Shown here: one piece after another, positions 8,980 to 20,476 of the stretch
Numbering within the stretch: the stretch's first letter is position 1
Layout of the letters: the number at the start of each line of letters is the position of its first letter
Origin: Blastomyces gilchristii SLH14081
Lineage: Eukaryota > Ascomycota > Eurotiomycetes > Onygenales > Ajellomycetaceae
Direction of reading: 5' to 3'
Assembly: GCF_000003855.2 (NCBI RefSeq)
Contig: NW_003101669.1
Span: forward strand, 16,016-53,824
DNA length: 37,809 nucleotides
Made by a program: the position numbers and the translations under genes
The notes under the pieces: model-generated
What the model saw: only the letters and a program-made list of their open reading frames with translations
Database searches by the model: none
What the model was told of the DNA's origin: nothing

Positions 8980-8984
8980 TGTAT
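8980..8984. repeat. TGTAT spacer shared by B0 and A1
   Basis: The only five bases between the B0 5' LTR and the A1 5' LTR, which are head to head. It is identical to the B0 left TSD at 4311-4315. Confidence 0.75.
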
Positions 8985-9096
8985 TGTTGATAATTACTAT
9001 ATCTATTCTAGTCACATGTCATTTCAATCTATTCATTTAGTGTAACTTGTGTAGATAGATTACATATATACAACACAACAATATTATTCTTCAAGA
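8985..9096 (+). repeat. A1 5' LTR
   Basis: 112 bp, TGTTGATAATTAC to TTCTTCAAGA. Its first ~30 bases are shared with family B and the rest diverges. The end AAGA occurs in all four family-A LTRs, where family B ends AACA. Confidence 0.85.
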
Positions 9097-9109
9097 GGTT
9101 ATGAAGCTC
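9097..9109 (+). promoter_or_regulatory. A1 primer-binding site
   Basis: GGTTATGAAGCTC follows the LTR. TTCATAA on the other strand fits an anticodon loop with CAU, suggesting priming by a methionine half-tRNA. Confidence 0.5.
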
Positions 9110-9226
9110 TTTGCAAGCAATGAATAACTGTAATAATATGTAATTAACATCTTCACATATTGTTACAAGCATGTCTAGATGATTTATTAAGTGATTAAAC
9201 TCATAATTAATCTAAGATTCAGAGAA

Positions 9227-12200
9227 ATGCCTGACTTAATAAAAGAATACATATCTTCAAGATAAAGAAGTAAGAAAACATCAGAGTAGTAAATACAAGA
9301 TCACAGATCACTGCTAATATTAATAATAAATCAGAAGACAGCTTCTGAGAGATTTAAGCTGAATAATACAATTGTGAAAGAATAGTCTGATGAGTTCAAT
9401 AATAAATACAAAGACTTGATTGAAGATATCAGAGAGATGTCAGATAATATAGAGAGCTTAAGTAACTGAAATAATAATAGCTCAGTGAGTGAGAAGACTT
9501 ATATAAGACTTGAAATTACAAGACTTCAGTATGAGATTGAGTAAATGAAGATTAGTAGAGATGAGACTTCTATAAATGATAAGATAAGAGTGAATCTGAT
9601 AGAATATCTTTAATAGAAAGAGAAGATATCTATTATAATAAAAGTTTTCAAAGAATTCAGAACCTGAGTAAGACTTATTAAAAAATTAATAGTTCTCACT
9701 GAATTTATTAATTACTCAATATAAAGAGAGGAAATTCTTTTGACTATAGAATAGTCTGAAACTAATAATATTCTTAAAGATAATAATCTTGATAAGAATA
9801 CTACTATAAATAGATAATATTTCTGAAAAGAATACAATTCTTGATTATATAATTATATATGATCTACAATTACTCTGCAGACTAAGACTTATTTCACTAT
9901 ACTTAAGAAGTTTAAATTATCAGCTTATACTCTGTAAACTATTATAGAGAATAACTTTTCTGAGAGATCTGCTATATACAGAACTCATTTAATTGAAAAG
10001 CTTATTAAAATAATCTTTAAAAGCAAAGAATCTGATAGAGCCTTCATTGAATAATTAATTGTTACAAGAACTGACTATATATATCTAGAATATAAGATTC
10101 TGAATGTTATGTTTTTTAACAGACTTCTTACAGAAGTCAACAGAGATTGAGCCTCATTTATAAGAAATTAAATGAATTAAATTGATAAGAATAATACTCA
10201 ACTCTTAGAGAATAATTTTATAAGTCTGTATTATAATATTCTTTTACAGCTTTCTGCTGTAAATGAAGTAAATACTGATATATCTAGAAATTCTATCAAT
10301 AACATGCAAGATAAGAATAAGAAAGACAAGAATAAAGAGAAAGATAATGATAAGAATAAGAACACTGAATTCAAATCTGAATGTAGAGATAATGATATAA
10401 GAATCTGCTATTATTATTAAAAGGTTAATCATATTCAGACTGACTGTTGAAAGAAATACTCTGAGAAATGTTCTTAAAATTTGAATTTCAATACAAATAG
10501 AAACAAGAATAAAGACAAGAATGTAGAGAATACAGATACTACTTCTGTTCACAATGTTATAAAGCAAGTATTTTGTATTAAAGAAAAGATCTATATGAGT
10601 GATCAGATAGAAAAAGATATCTGAATTCTAGACTCTGAATCAGATGCTTATATCACATCTTATAGAGATCTTATTGTGATAAAATCTCAGAAGATGAAAG
10701 TAATATTGAAAATGACAGACAGAACAGTAGTTCTCACTACAGCTATAGAAAATATAAAGATTTCAGTGAAAGAAATAAATATACTATTAAATAATATCAG
10801 CTATGTTCTGAAGTTAGAAGTGAATCTTATAAGTATGAGTAAGCTTATACATCAGAGTTATATCTATAAGCAGTTGATATATGAGAATAATCATACTATG
10901 TTAATTATATCTTCTGACTGCATATTCTCATTTACAGCAAGATTAAATGAGAATGATATCTATGAGATGAAAAGACTGATTACATACAGAGACTTAATTC
11001 AGTTTACTATACTTAATAATAATTTTAAATCTGTGAACACATTACAGATAAAAGATGATACAATATTAACACTATCTGATAGAAATAATACAAAGATTAT
11101 AGAACTTACAATAATGTAATAGTATTAAAAGCTAGAACATCTCAACTCCGCAGATATTACTAAATTAGTGACAGATTCATGACTAGAAATGAGAATAAAG
11201 AGTAACAGAGCTTTGTCATTCTGTAAGATCTGTGTATAGATAAAAATGATATATTCAATCTTTACATCTATGATACAAGCTGTTAAGCCAGTAATGAGAT
11301 TCTTTATCAATCTGACAGAGGATGGAAAAACACTTTTTGACAGGAATAACACTCTCACTAGAGAGAATGCAAGCTACTGATTTAGTATAACAGATAATAT
11401 AACTCATTATAGATGAGCAATTCTTATAATAAGAAAGAGAGAATCTACTGCAAGATTAATGAACTTTATCACAGGTATTGAAATAACTACATAATATCAA
11501 GTTAGAATTCTACACTGAAATGATGAAGAAAAGTTCAAAAGTCAAGAACTTAAAACCTACTGTCAGAGTAAAGAAATAGTGTATGAAATAACTATATCTG
11601 ATACATTATAATCAAATAACACAGAAGAACATATGAATTGAATAGTTATAGAAAAGACATGAAGTCTACTATTTAATAGTGAATTAGAAAGAGAACTTTG
11701 AGATGAAGTAATACAAGCTATGATTATAATAATTAACACATTCTCAATATCAATGAAGATATTTAAATACAAGAAAGAAACATTACTTACATGTTTTAAA
11801 GCTTGAACTGAGATGCAATCTTCTGTTCATTGAATATGAAGATGAGAGTGTAAGATCTACAAGAAGAATTTGAAAGTGTTAAATAAGCTTACAGATAGAA
11901 CTAACAGCAAGAAATGACAGCTGATTGAATATTAAGAATTATATCAATATTGTGTGTGAGATTCTGTTGCATGTTATCTTGAGATTGCATAAGATATTAT
12001 ATTTGATTCAGCTTCTGACATGAGTGCAAATACACCTGTAAATATAGTGAGAGAATTCAATGAATTGTTTAATGAATTAAATATTCTGAATGTTAGAAAG
12101 AGATAATAACACTGCCTTCTAAGAAGACTTATAAAGAAAAAGCTAGATGTTTTGAAGATAATTATCAATGAGAACTTAAAGAGTGTAATTAATTCAATCT

Positions 12201-12293
12201 ATCTTCTAGATAATAAGACACAGCTTGTCATGAATAAAGAGTCTGAAGACTCTGTTAATAAGAATAATTCTGTTCTAAGTATTCTGATAGACT
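9227..12293 (+). pseudogene. A1 gag, protease and integrase remnant
   Basis: ATG 9227, the zinc knuckle at 10406 and the frame 10676-11119 are all in one phase, so gag-pol was a single frame as in most Copia elements. Recognisable in order are gag with a MFFNRLLTEV stretch, a basic KDKNKEKDNDKNKN linker, a knuckle reading C-x-x-Y (second Cys lost) up to NHIQTDC, a protease start with DSES for DSGS, the pre-integrase segment LEVNLISMSKL, and the first part of integrase. Dozens of stops, largely TGA, TAG and TAA at expected Trp and Gln codons, cross it. Gypsy interrupts it at 12298; the rest is at 20477. Confidence 0.75.
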
Positions 12294-12297
12294 GATC
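12294..12297. repeat. TSD GATC, left flank of Gypsy
   Basis: GATC is repeated at 20473-20476. The uninterrupted A2 copy has a single GATC at the equivalent place (near 24748). Confidence 0.9.
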
Positions 12298-12464
12298 TGT
12301 GGTTCGGAAGAACGTACGACCGCCGGATAATAACGCGGCCGCTTCCGAACTTGCTTACGAATGTAAAGGGGCCATAGCGGCCACCAATTAATTTAGTGTA
12401 CAGTATATAAGAAGCCGGCATACGCCTGTAATCATATACTGGCTCAAGCAACCTTTGAATCACA
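12298..12464 (+). repeat. Gypsy 5' LTR
   Basis: 167 bp, TGTGGTTCGG to GAATCACA. It keeps many CpGs that the 3' LTR has lost. A TATATAA box lies at 12404-12410, about 55 bp before the end, so U5 would be short. Confidence 0.92.
12404..12410 (+). promoter_or_regulatory. TATA-like box in the Gypsy 5' LTR
   Basis: TATATAA, conserved in the 3' LTR, is the likely Pol II core promoter of the element. Confidence 0.4.
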
Positions 12465-13990
12465 TCTGATAGCATGTCTAAAAACTGATGAGAAGCACAG
12501 GCTTCTTCAGAGTGTGATAATTCTATCTATAAAGCAATTCATAGTTATCATATCAGTGTGGTTCTAGAATATCTTAAAAAATAGTGTATAAAGAATGATG
12601 AGCAGAAGAGCATCTGATTAATATTGCTTCACTTATAGAGAAAAAACTCCACACTCAGACAAATGCCATGTAGAATACACAAACAGATGAGATGTGAGAA
12701 AGAGAATGAAAGTGATGAACAAGATTCAAAGAAGTTCACTCTCTACTCAAAAGAAGAATAAAAGAAGAGAATGATCATCACTGAAGTTATATAATGATAA
12801 CAGAAATCATAACAATAGGCATTGTATAATCAATGAGAAATCACTGTAATGAATATCTTCTCTAGTTAATACAAATAACACTCTTCTCTACTACCTGAAC
12901 TGAAAGATATGCAGAACCTCTCAGAGAGTTTACTCAAAGCAGTAAGAAAAGCAGCTAAAATCATTAAATCAGAATCAAAACTCTGTATATGTATGAGAAT
13001 TCTAAATGAGATTGAGGCCTTGTGTACACAGTGACAGGCTGAGACAGAAGTTAAATAACAATTAATATTCACTGCAGATTAAGCATTCACTATGAAGAGC
13101 TTCACTGATACAATTATCATTATTAATAAGAATAGAGAAAACCAGGTCTTCGGCCTACAGCAGAAGATTAAATGTTTATATAGATAAATAACTATACTGA
13201 ATCTGAAGATCTTATCATAATTCTTCATAATCTCTTCAGAAGTATACACATCATTGAAGATTACTGCACAGAATGAGAATCTGAGTATGAAGTATATTAA
13301 GTCAGAAGATCTGCTGAAGTTATTAAGCTTTAATAGTGACTGAAAAAATAATGCTGCAATCAGCTGACTAAGTCAGATGTGATTATATTATTGAATTAAA
13401 TGTAAACTCACAGACAGATAGTTAACAGAATTTTAACAAGTCTTAAGATCTGCTGCATTTCTATACAGAAAAGTGAAGTCATTATAAATAACTGATGAAA
13501 AGATGAATCTCACAGACTCAGAGTAATATTCATTTTTATAAATATGAAATGAGTTTTTCAAATGAATCTTGTATAACTTTGAGAAAGTGAATATATAAGA
13601 TAAGTGTTATAAACACTTCACTGAGTATAGATAAGTAAGTAATCTTATATTATACTTTACACACTTCAGCTTATACTATCTTATATTAAATGAAGAGCTT
13701 TTAACATCTTTTCATTTACAGATCTTCATTCATGATCTTACACTCAAGTTGAGAGTGAAATGAAAATGCTTAATCTTATAATCAGACATAGTGAAAGAAG
13801 TATATAACATTCTTATTATATAAGAATAAGTAAGTCAATTGTAATAGAAAATACTGTAATTGAGTATGTCTCAGTGAAGAACAGATAATCAGACTTCTAT
13901 AACATAAGTTACACACTTAGATATAATGAATCTAGATCTGAATGTTATTGCTAAAGCACTGAATTCTCTGAAAAAGAGATTCTCTGAGTG
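12465..13990 (+). pseudogene. Gypsy leader and gag remnant
   Basis: The leader after the LTR starts TCTGATAGCATG, which could be a decayed PBS of TGGTAGC type. At 13688-13760 the frame reads LNEELLTSFHLQIFIHDLT, matching the conserved helix pair of Ty3/Gypsy capsid proteins. A cysteine-containing stretch near 13945 may be the zinc knuckle, but its spacing is lost. Many stops. Confidence 0.5.
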
Positions 13991-14269
13991 AAAATCTTGA
14001 TATTATGAGCATTAAGCTTGCTTCAACTACAGATGTCAAAATCATGATATAAAATATTACACTCAGTGTGCACAGTCAAGAGAAGCAAGAGAGTTAAAAA
14101 ACTAGCAGAATTAGTGAGCTCAGAGACACTCACTGATATTCTATGAAAAGTCTTCAAAGTAAAAGAGATGTCTGTGTTAGATGACTCTCTGAATTCTGTA
14201 AATATTAAGAGAAAGCAGACTCTTAAATAAGGTGTGAGTGAGAATGATGAAGCAGACACTCATCTCAAT

Positions 14270-14640
14270 ACCTTGAGACTTGAAATGTTAATGTATAAGA
14301 GACACTTGAGTAAGAATTGAGAGATGACTGTAAAAGTGTTAGCAGACACAGAAGCTTCTACATAATATATTAATAATTATATAATTTAAAGACTGAAAGA
14401 AGTCTGCTGAGTGAAGAATTCCTGACATATAAGATTATCTAATAACTGATATTTGATATCACTTATAAGAGTAAGAGTTCTCTTGCACTTTGAAGAATGA
14501 TCTTACTATATTTGAGTATGAGAGCTGCAGAACATGAAATACAATCTTATTCTCAGACTCAATTGATTTCAAAGATTCAATTCACAGATTCAATAATGTA
14601 TATGTCATATACAGTTGACTGATAGAAAGAAAACAGTTCA
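14270..14640 (+). pseudogene. Gypsy protease remnant
   Basis: Near 14337-14370 the frame reads VLADTEAST then stop, the retropepsin active-site motif DTGAST with Gly changed to Glu by a G-to-A transition. Confidence 0.6.
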
Positions 14641-14879
14641 TACAATTCTATCAACTGATATGAGAAGGACATTTCACATCTCTGATATAGAAGAATTAAA
14701 TCTGTTTACACATTAATAAGTAAAGAGAATAATTCACAAGACCTCATTCAAAAGCATTCTGTATGTCATACAGGACTCAGAAGCAGAGAAAACTAAGATA
14801 AAGAATATATAAGAGAACAAGTGTATAAAAAAGCTTCTGAAGAAGTATAAGAAGGTCTTTCAAACAGATCTTTCATCAG

Positions 14880-16260
14880 AATTGCTGCCAGAATGAGAAT
14901 TCATACATGTGATTGATATGAGAGATATAAAACCAGTTAATCAGAATGTATACTCTCTGTCACAAACACATCTCAAAGAACAGAAGTGTCAGATCACAGA
15001 TCTTCTAGAACATAATCTTATACAACTCTTATCAAGTATGTAAGGCTTTTCAGTTCTATTCATAACAAAGACAGATAAGAAGTGATAAATGTGTATTAAT
15101 TATTAAGCACTTAACAAGCTTACAATTAAGAATAAATATTTATTATCACAGATTTATCAATAGTTGAATACAGTTGAAAACATCTGATATCTATCAAAGA
15201 TCAATCTTCTCTCAGAATACTGACAGATCTGTGTAGATGAACTGTTAGTTCTGCAAACTGTGTTTAATATATAATGAAGAAAGTTCAAATTTCTGATAAT
15301 ATTATTTAATTTAATAAATGCATTCATTATCTTTCAAATAATGATGAATATAATTCTTCATAAACAGAATGAAATCTCATGTCTTATAAATCTTAATAAT
15401 ATTCTAGTCTTTTCAAACTCATATAATGAATATCTGAAGCATCTCAATGAAATGCTTACAACTCTGACAGAGTATAAGCTCTATATTAAATTAACAAAGT
15501 GTGTATTTGAAATGAAAGAGTTGAAGTTTATAGAATATGTAGTGAGTAATAACTCTATATATCTCATTTCAGAGAAATTGAATATTATAGTAAATTGACC
15601 ACAGCTAAGAAATATACATTATATATAACAGTTTCTTGAATTGATCTCATATTACTGTAGATTCATCAAGGATTTTGCATGAATATCTGTATCACTCTCA
15701 GATCTCTTAAGAGAAACAGATGCAAATCTGTGAAAGAAGAAGTTTTGTTCAATTATCTGAAATGCTGTGTGTGAAGAGACTTTTCTCATACTGAGAAAAT
15801 GTATAATAATATTCTCAGTGCTTATTCAATCAGATTGTGATAAACCTGTCTACATTGAGACAGATGTATCTGAATGAGCTATTGAAGACACTCTTCTATA
15901 GATGAGTAAGAATGACAAGCTGTATCTAATGATATATAATGATAGAAAACTATCAGACACTGAGCTCAATTACTCAGTGTATAAAAAGAAATTGCTAGCA
16001 ATTAAGCATATACTGATATTATGAAATAGGTATATTAACAACAGACATATAATAACAGTGATCACAGATTATGAAAGCCTCATCTATCTACAATTAATAA
16101 CAAAATCTTTCAAACACTTAGTATATTGAATCTTGGAGTTTCAAGCATACAATCTTCATATTAAATACTGAAAGAGATCAGATGCTGTGATATCTGATAC
16201 AATCAGTCACAGACCTGATTTCATGAGTGAGAGTTCTGTGAATCAGATATAAGAGAAGTT
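14880..16260 (+). pseudogene. Gypsy reverse transcriptase and RNase H remnant
   Basis: The reverse transcriptase fingers and palm are readable from about 14890. The catalytic YLDD has become LNN at 15392-15400 (both Asp to Asn), inside the open frame 15341-15598 (NNILVFSNSYNEYLKHLNEM). RNase H follows from about 15840: IETDVSE for the expected IETDASD/E strand, then LNYSVYKKKLLAIKH and ITDYESLIYLQ. Many stops. The Asp-to-Asn changes alone would abolish polymerase activity. Confidence 0.8.
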
Positions 16261-16399
16261 TGTCTTAAATATACTGAGAGAGTGTAAGAAATCACAATGA
16301 GTGAATATCATAATCTCTCACTTAAAGAATGATAAGATGTCAGATAATAAGTATTTTATAAGAGTAGTAGAAGAGATGCTTCTGAACCTTAAGCTGAGA

Positions 16400-17620
16400 A
16401 AATTGAAAAACAATATTATGCTTTATCACAATCTAGAATATGCAGAAGCTCTCTATCTACAACATTTATTTAGATACAACTTGATGACTCACATGCACAA
16501 GAAATTCAGTCACTTAGAAAGCTCTGAACTCATAAGTATACTTAAATCAAGAGTATACTGATTAAGCATGGCTGAGAACATTCAGATGTATGCTCATGAG
16601 TGCCTGAATTATCAGGTTATGAAAGAATCTAAGAAAGAGTTAGAATACAAGAAAGTACAATATCAGATAAAGTATATGATACAATCATTTAAATAATAAG
16701 AGAAGAATCTTATAGACATATTACTGTAAATATCAAATGAAAATCAATGAATAATTACTGCTATTGATTACACTACTGACTGACCAGTTGTGAAAGCAGT
16801 TTCAGAGATGATAGAGAAGATGATAGCAAAGTTTCTATATAATGAGATTTATATTAACTATGAAATACTGTGTGAGATTCTAACTGATAACAGTGTGAAT
16901 CTCATAGAAGAAGTAGTGAGGCATTTCATGAGTCAGTTACAGATAAGATATTGTAGAACAATGCTATATCATCCGCGGATAAATAGAAAGATGAAATACT
17001 TGAATGAAATCTTGAGTAACATACTGATGAAATATCTAGTGAGTAAGCCTATAAGACTATGAGATGAATATCTCAGACAGGCGCTATTAATCACACAGAT
17101 TCAACAGTATATAGTCTTCAAGTGTTCATCATTCTACCTGTTGTATGAATTGCATCCGCGCATTTCAGAGAATGCTTTGAAAAAGGTGAGAGAGAGAACA
17201 GCAGTTGCAGATGCAACAGTCACAGACATAATAGTTATAAATATAGCAGAAACAGCAGTTACAGATATAGCAGTAGCAGTTGCAGATGCAACAGTTGCAG
17301 ATGCAGAATCAAGATTGAAAGAGATCAGTTATACACATGTAAAAGCTAACAAGTTACTCCTGAACTGAGCAATTCAATTGAAAAGAATATGAGACTCACT
17401 AGTTAAGGAATTAAGTCTTAAGATGAGAATATAAGTTCTCATATACAATGAGAGTTCTGAGAAGTTTTAATCTAGATGATTTGAGCTATATAAAATACTC
17501 AAATCACATTCTCTGAGAATATACACATTGAAAGAATCAGAGAAACAGATCTTACACAACTTAATAAATAATTCATAACTTGTAAAAGCAAAGATGTAAG
17601 ATCTGAGTGAATTATGATTA
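16400..17620 (+). pseudogene. Gypsy integrase remnant with GPY-like C-terminus
   Basis: The HHCC zinc finger is partly visible (HKKFSHLESSEL, then HECLNYQV, where the second Cys is Tyr). The catalytic Asp residues are near 16766 (TAIDYTTD) and 16886 (LTDNS). The expected catalytic Glu is Lys near 16994 (RKMKYLNE). A C-terminal segment near 17440-17600 (YNESSEKF, LYKILKSH, YTLKE) fits the GPY/F module. Between them a short imperfect VADATV repeat occupies about 17205-17310. Confidence 0.75.
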
Positions 17621-18290
17621 TTCACAGCACTATCATCAGTGTTGAAAAAGAAGAAACTTATAATTGAAAAGTCTTATGAAGTAAGAGAAATCATAGATAC
17701 TTATAAATCAGATAATCTCACTTATTCTGATCTTTTCATGATTATAAGAAAAGAATGAAAAGAAATGAAGAAATCAGATAAACATCATACTTCAATAAGT
17801 GATGAGACTGTAGCTGATTATACAATAACATATCACAGACAGCAGACATAACACAGTAAAGAGCAGTCTCAAAGTAGCAGACTTACACATGAGTCAGATC
17901 ACAGAAGAAAAAGAAATTCAGAGTTGAATTCAACTGTTTATATCAGTTTAATCACAGAGATAATAGAGGATGAATCATCTGAAACATTCGTAAACATATA
18001 AGATCAAGTCATCTCAATCTCTGAGAATACTCAGAGATCAGATGAGATTAGTTTTGATAAGCTATTCACTATAGTGATCTGAGTGAGTGAAGAGAGACAG
18101 TATAATATATGAGACAGAATCATAAGATGAAAGCTGCTGAACCTAGTCACTGAACACTGTATTATATAGAGATTGTGTAAGAGTAGTAACTAGCAGACAA
18201 AGAAAAAGTGTAAGAAAAGAGAAATGAATTGATCATCAACTGTAAGAGTCAGCTGCAAAAGATAAATGTTATTATATACATCTCATTCAT
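17621..18290 (+). pseudogene. Gypsy pol C-terminal tail
   Basis: The pol frame continues as a lysine-, serine- and glutamate-rich tail with scattered stops to about 18270. No chromodomain is recognisable. Confidence 0.4.
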
Positions 18291-18406
18291 TTTTATACAT
18301 CACATGTTTAATCTATTTTCAATATCATATCATCTAAAAAATATTAAAAATAAAGAAAATCTCAAAACTCAAGATCTGTAAGAGATTTAAGAGTCACAAG
18401 CTGCTC

Positions 18407-19851
18407 TTACAACAATATCATGTATGTCTCTGATTTCTCTACTACTCTGCATATGACATTAATGTCATTTATCACAAGATTGACTGGAATGTCAATATAG
18501 AAATGTGTATGCATATGTGTAGAAAAATTGAAGAAGAGCACGGGATTCACAGAATCAGAAGTCAGAACAGAGGAGACAAAGATAGAAGAAATGAAAGAAG
18601 AAGATGCAGAATCAGATGAATAATGACAGAAGTTACTCAGAGCTGAACACTTATAATCTGATATGCACACAATCTTCTTCACAGAGAAGAGAGAGAAAGT
18701 GATGAAAGAAGCTTGAGAGTAGAAGAGAGTAGTCTCAGTGATGTTATTATCTTCAATTAGAATGATCTCTGACACTGAAGTAACTAAGAATCATTATTAG
18801 TATATAAAAACTGCAAAATCAGAGATGAAAACAGTTATCAAATAAACACTCACTGATCTTAGAGTTATACATACAATTACAACACACACAAGACTTCTCA
18901 GAAAGAGAGAGAGAGACATGAGAAAATACAGAAAGCAGAATACAGTGTGTGAACAGCTCATTTTCATGACAACATCTCAGACAAGATGTATGAGCCTCAC
19001 ACTCACAGGTATAAAAAAGTATGATATTCATATTTTCATTTCTGAAAACACAGATATTTTTCACCTGCATCACAAAGTCAGATAACAGATATTAGAGAAT
19101 AGACTGATACAGATCTATTATCTCAAAGAAATTCATTAGAGCAGATGAATCTGTAATATTGAATTTAATAGTTATAAAAAGTTTCTTAATATCTGTGAAT
19201 ACTATAACTTTGTGCACAGTAAAACTCATAACAATTTTTTCTAAGAACAGAAAAATCAGCATCAGAAAGAAAAGATGAAAAAGAAAAAGACTTATAATCT
19301 TAACACTGTTGAAGAGAAGAGAGATTCTCTGATATAAATGAATAATTATCTTATTATAAATATTTAAAATGAATATAATAATCAGTATCTGTGACTGAGC
19401 TCTAGATAGTTATATTATAAACAGTCTTTGTACAATAAATTGTTCTAGAAGTCAGTAAGAAAGATGAAAGTGTATATACTGATAAATATGATTCATTAAG
19501 TCTACATAATATCTTCTTAAAACAGGGAGAGCTGGTAATGAAAGCAGAGACAGTAAAACCAGAGAAAGCAGAAGTAGTGAGAGTGAAAGTTACAGGAACA
19601 GAGACAGCAGAAGCAGGAGAATCAGACACAGAGACAAGTGTAGAAGATTGAGAGAGAGTAGCAGAGAAAGAAGCAGCAGAAGAGATAGAAGAGAATGCAG
19701 AAGATTCAGTCACACATGATATAAGCAATTTCTTCATTATCACATTCTTCAAGTTCTTGATCAATGATTTAACATTGAGTTCACTATCATCAGCAGATGT
19801 GAATCTGTCAATATATGAAGATTCTATGTGAATAAAAACAAACATCAGCAT
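18407..19851 (-). pseudogene. Antisense coding remnant between Gypsy pol and 3' LTR
   Basis: On the minus strand three open frames follow one another: 19851-19402 (Ser/Ala/Val-rich linker), 19073-18819 (cysteine-rich) and 18775-18407. The middle one has CECEAHTSCLRCCHENELFTHC and then CVCCNCMYNSKISECLFDNC, a double cysteine cluster like a small zinc-binding module. The plus strand here gives only basic, stop-rich reading. A decayed antisense ORF with a Ser-rich N-terminus and zinc-binding middle is the best reading; function unknown. It could be a captured host gene or an accessory ORF of the element. Confidence 0.45.
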
Positions 19852-19859
19852 CTGTGTCC

Positions 19860-20293
19860 ATGCAAAATCATGTCAGAAAACATGATTAGAAGTCACTGAG
19901 AAGAAAAACAGTTGAGAATGTACAAGAAGATAAAGAAGATGTGTCATTCATAATAATACATTCTAACAATCATTAGAAGATAAACAAGTTCAGTCATGTT
20001 TCACAACACATTATACTTACTGCTAATGAACTGTCTGGTATGAGCACTACAATGACACTTATTGTGAAAATGAGAGGTCATCATCAGAAACACATACAAT
20101 GTGATAGATAAATGAATAGAAGAAGTTGAACAGAAGAAGAAGTGAGAATCTTGAATGAGATAATAATGTTCAATGATGATGATGATGAAGAAGATGGTTG
20201 AAGAATGAGAAAAGTAAGTGAATGAGAAGTGTAATAAAGTGAAAGTTTCTTTGTGAGAGTGTATGACATGGTCACGTGAGCGTGACTGAATCT
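19860..20293. other. Gypsy 3' non-coding region
   Basis: There is a GAT/GAA-rich simple repeat near 20170-20195 and a CACGTG hexamer near 20273. No sense frame. The 20471-20001 minus frame is largely antisense LTR and is not taken as a gene. Confidence 0.45.
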
Positions 20294-20305
20294 GGTGAAA
20301 GAGAA
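20294..20305 (+). promoter_or_regulatory. Gypsy polypurine tract
   Basis: GGTGAAAGAGAA, with only one pyrimidine, abuts the 3' LTR. Confidence 0.65.
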
Positions 20306-20472
20306 TGTGATTCAGAAGAACATATAACTGCTGGATAATAACACAGCTTCTTCTGAACTTGCTTACAAATGTAAAGGGGTCATAGCAGCCATCAATTAAT
20401 TTAGTATACAGTATATAAGAAGCCGGCATACGCCTGTAATCGTACACTGGCTCAAGCAACCTTTGAATCACA
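20306..20472 (+). repeat. Gypsy 3' LTR
   Basis: 167 bp, the same length as the 5' LTR. I count 19 differences: 18 transitions and one transversion. In 16 of the transitions this copy has the T or A. Confidence 0.92.
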
Positions 20473-20476
20473 GATC
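20473..20476. repeat. TSD GATC, right flank of Gypsy
   Basis: Second GATC copy; the A1 pol sequence resumes here. Confidence 0.9.

Larger units (their letters stand above)
12298..20472 (+). mobile_element. Ty3/Gypsy element nested in A1
   Basis: 8,175 bp, with 167-bp LTRs at both ends and a 4-bp TSD confirmed against the empty site in A2. Order: LTR, gag, protease, reverse transcriptase, RNase H, integrase with GPY-like C-terminus, about 2 kb with antisense open frames, purine tract, LTR. Integrase after RNase H is the Gypsy order. Catalytic residues are lost in several domains and stops are abundant, so it is dead. Its insertion post-dates A1. Confidence 0.9.

Noticed and set aside
10244..10567. 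Ile/Leu/Val-rich membrane-like ORFs at 10567-10244 (-) and 26567-26833 (+)
   Set aside because: They are antisense shadows of the Lys/Asp/Asn-rich gag linker and zinc knuckle of A1 and A2.
17205..17310. VADATV tandem repeats as a separate gene
   Set aside because: They sit in the same phase as the Gypsy integrase C-terminus and look like a local expansion within it.
20001..20471. 156-codon minus-strand ORF at the Gypsy 3' end
   Set aside because: Its first third is antisense LTR (the same peptide arises from 12475-12275) and the rest is simple repeat. No domain.
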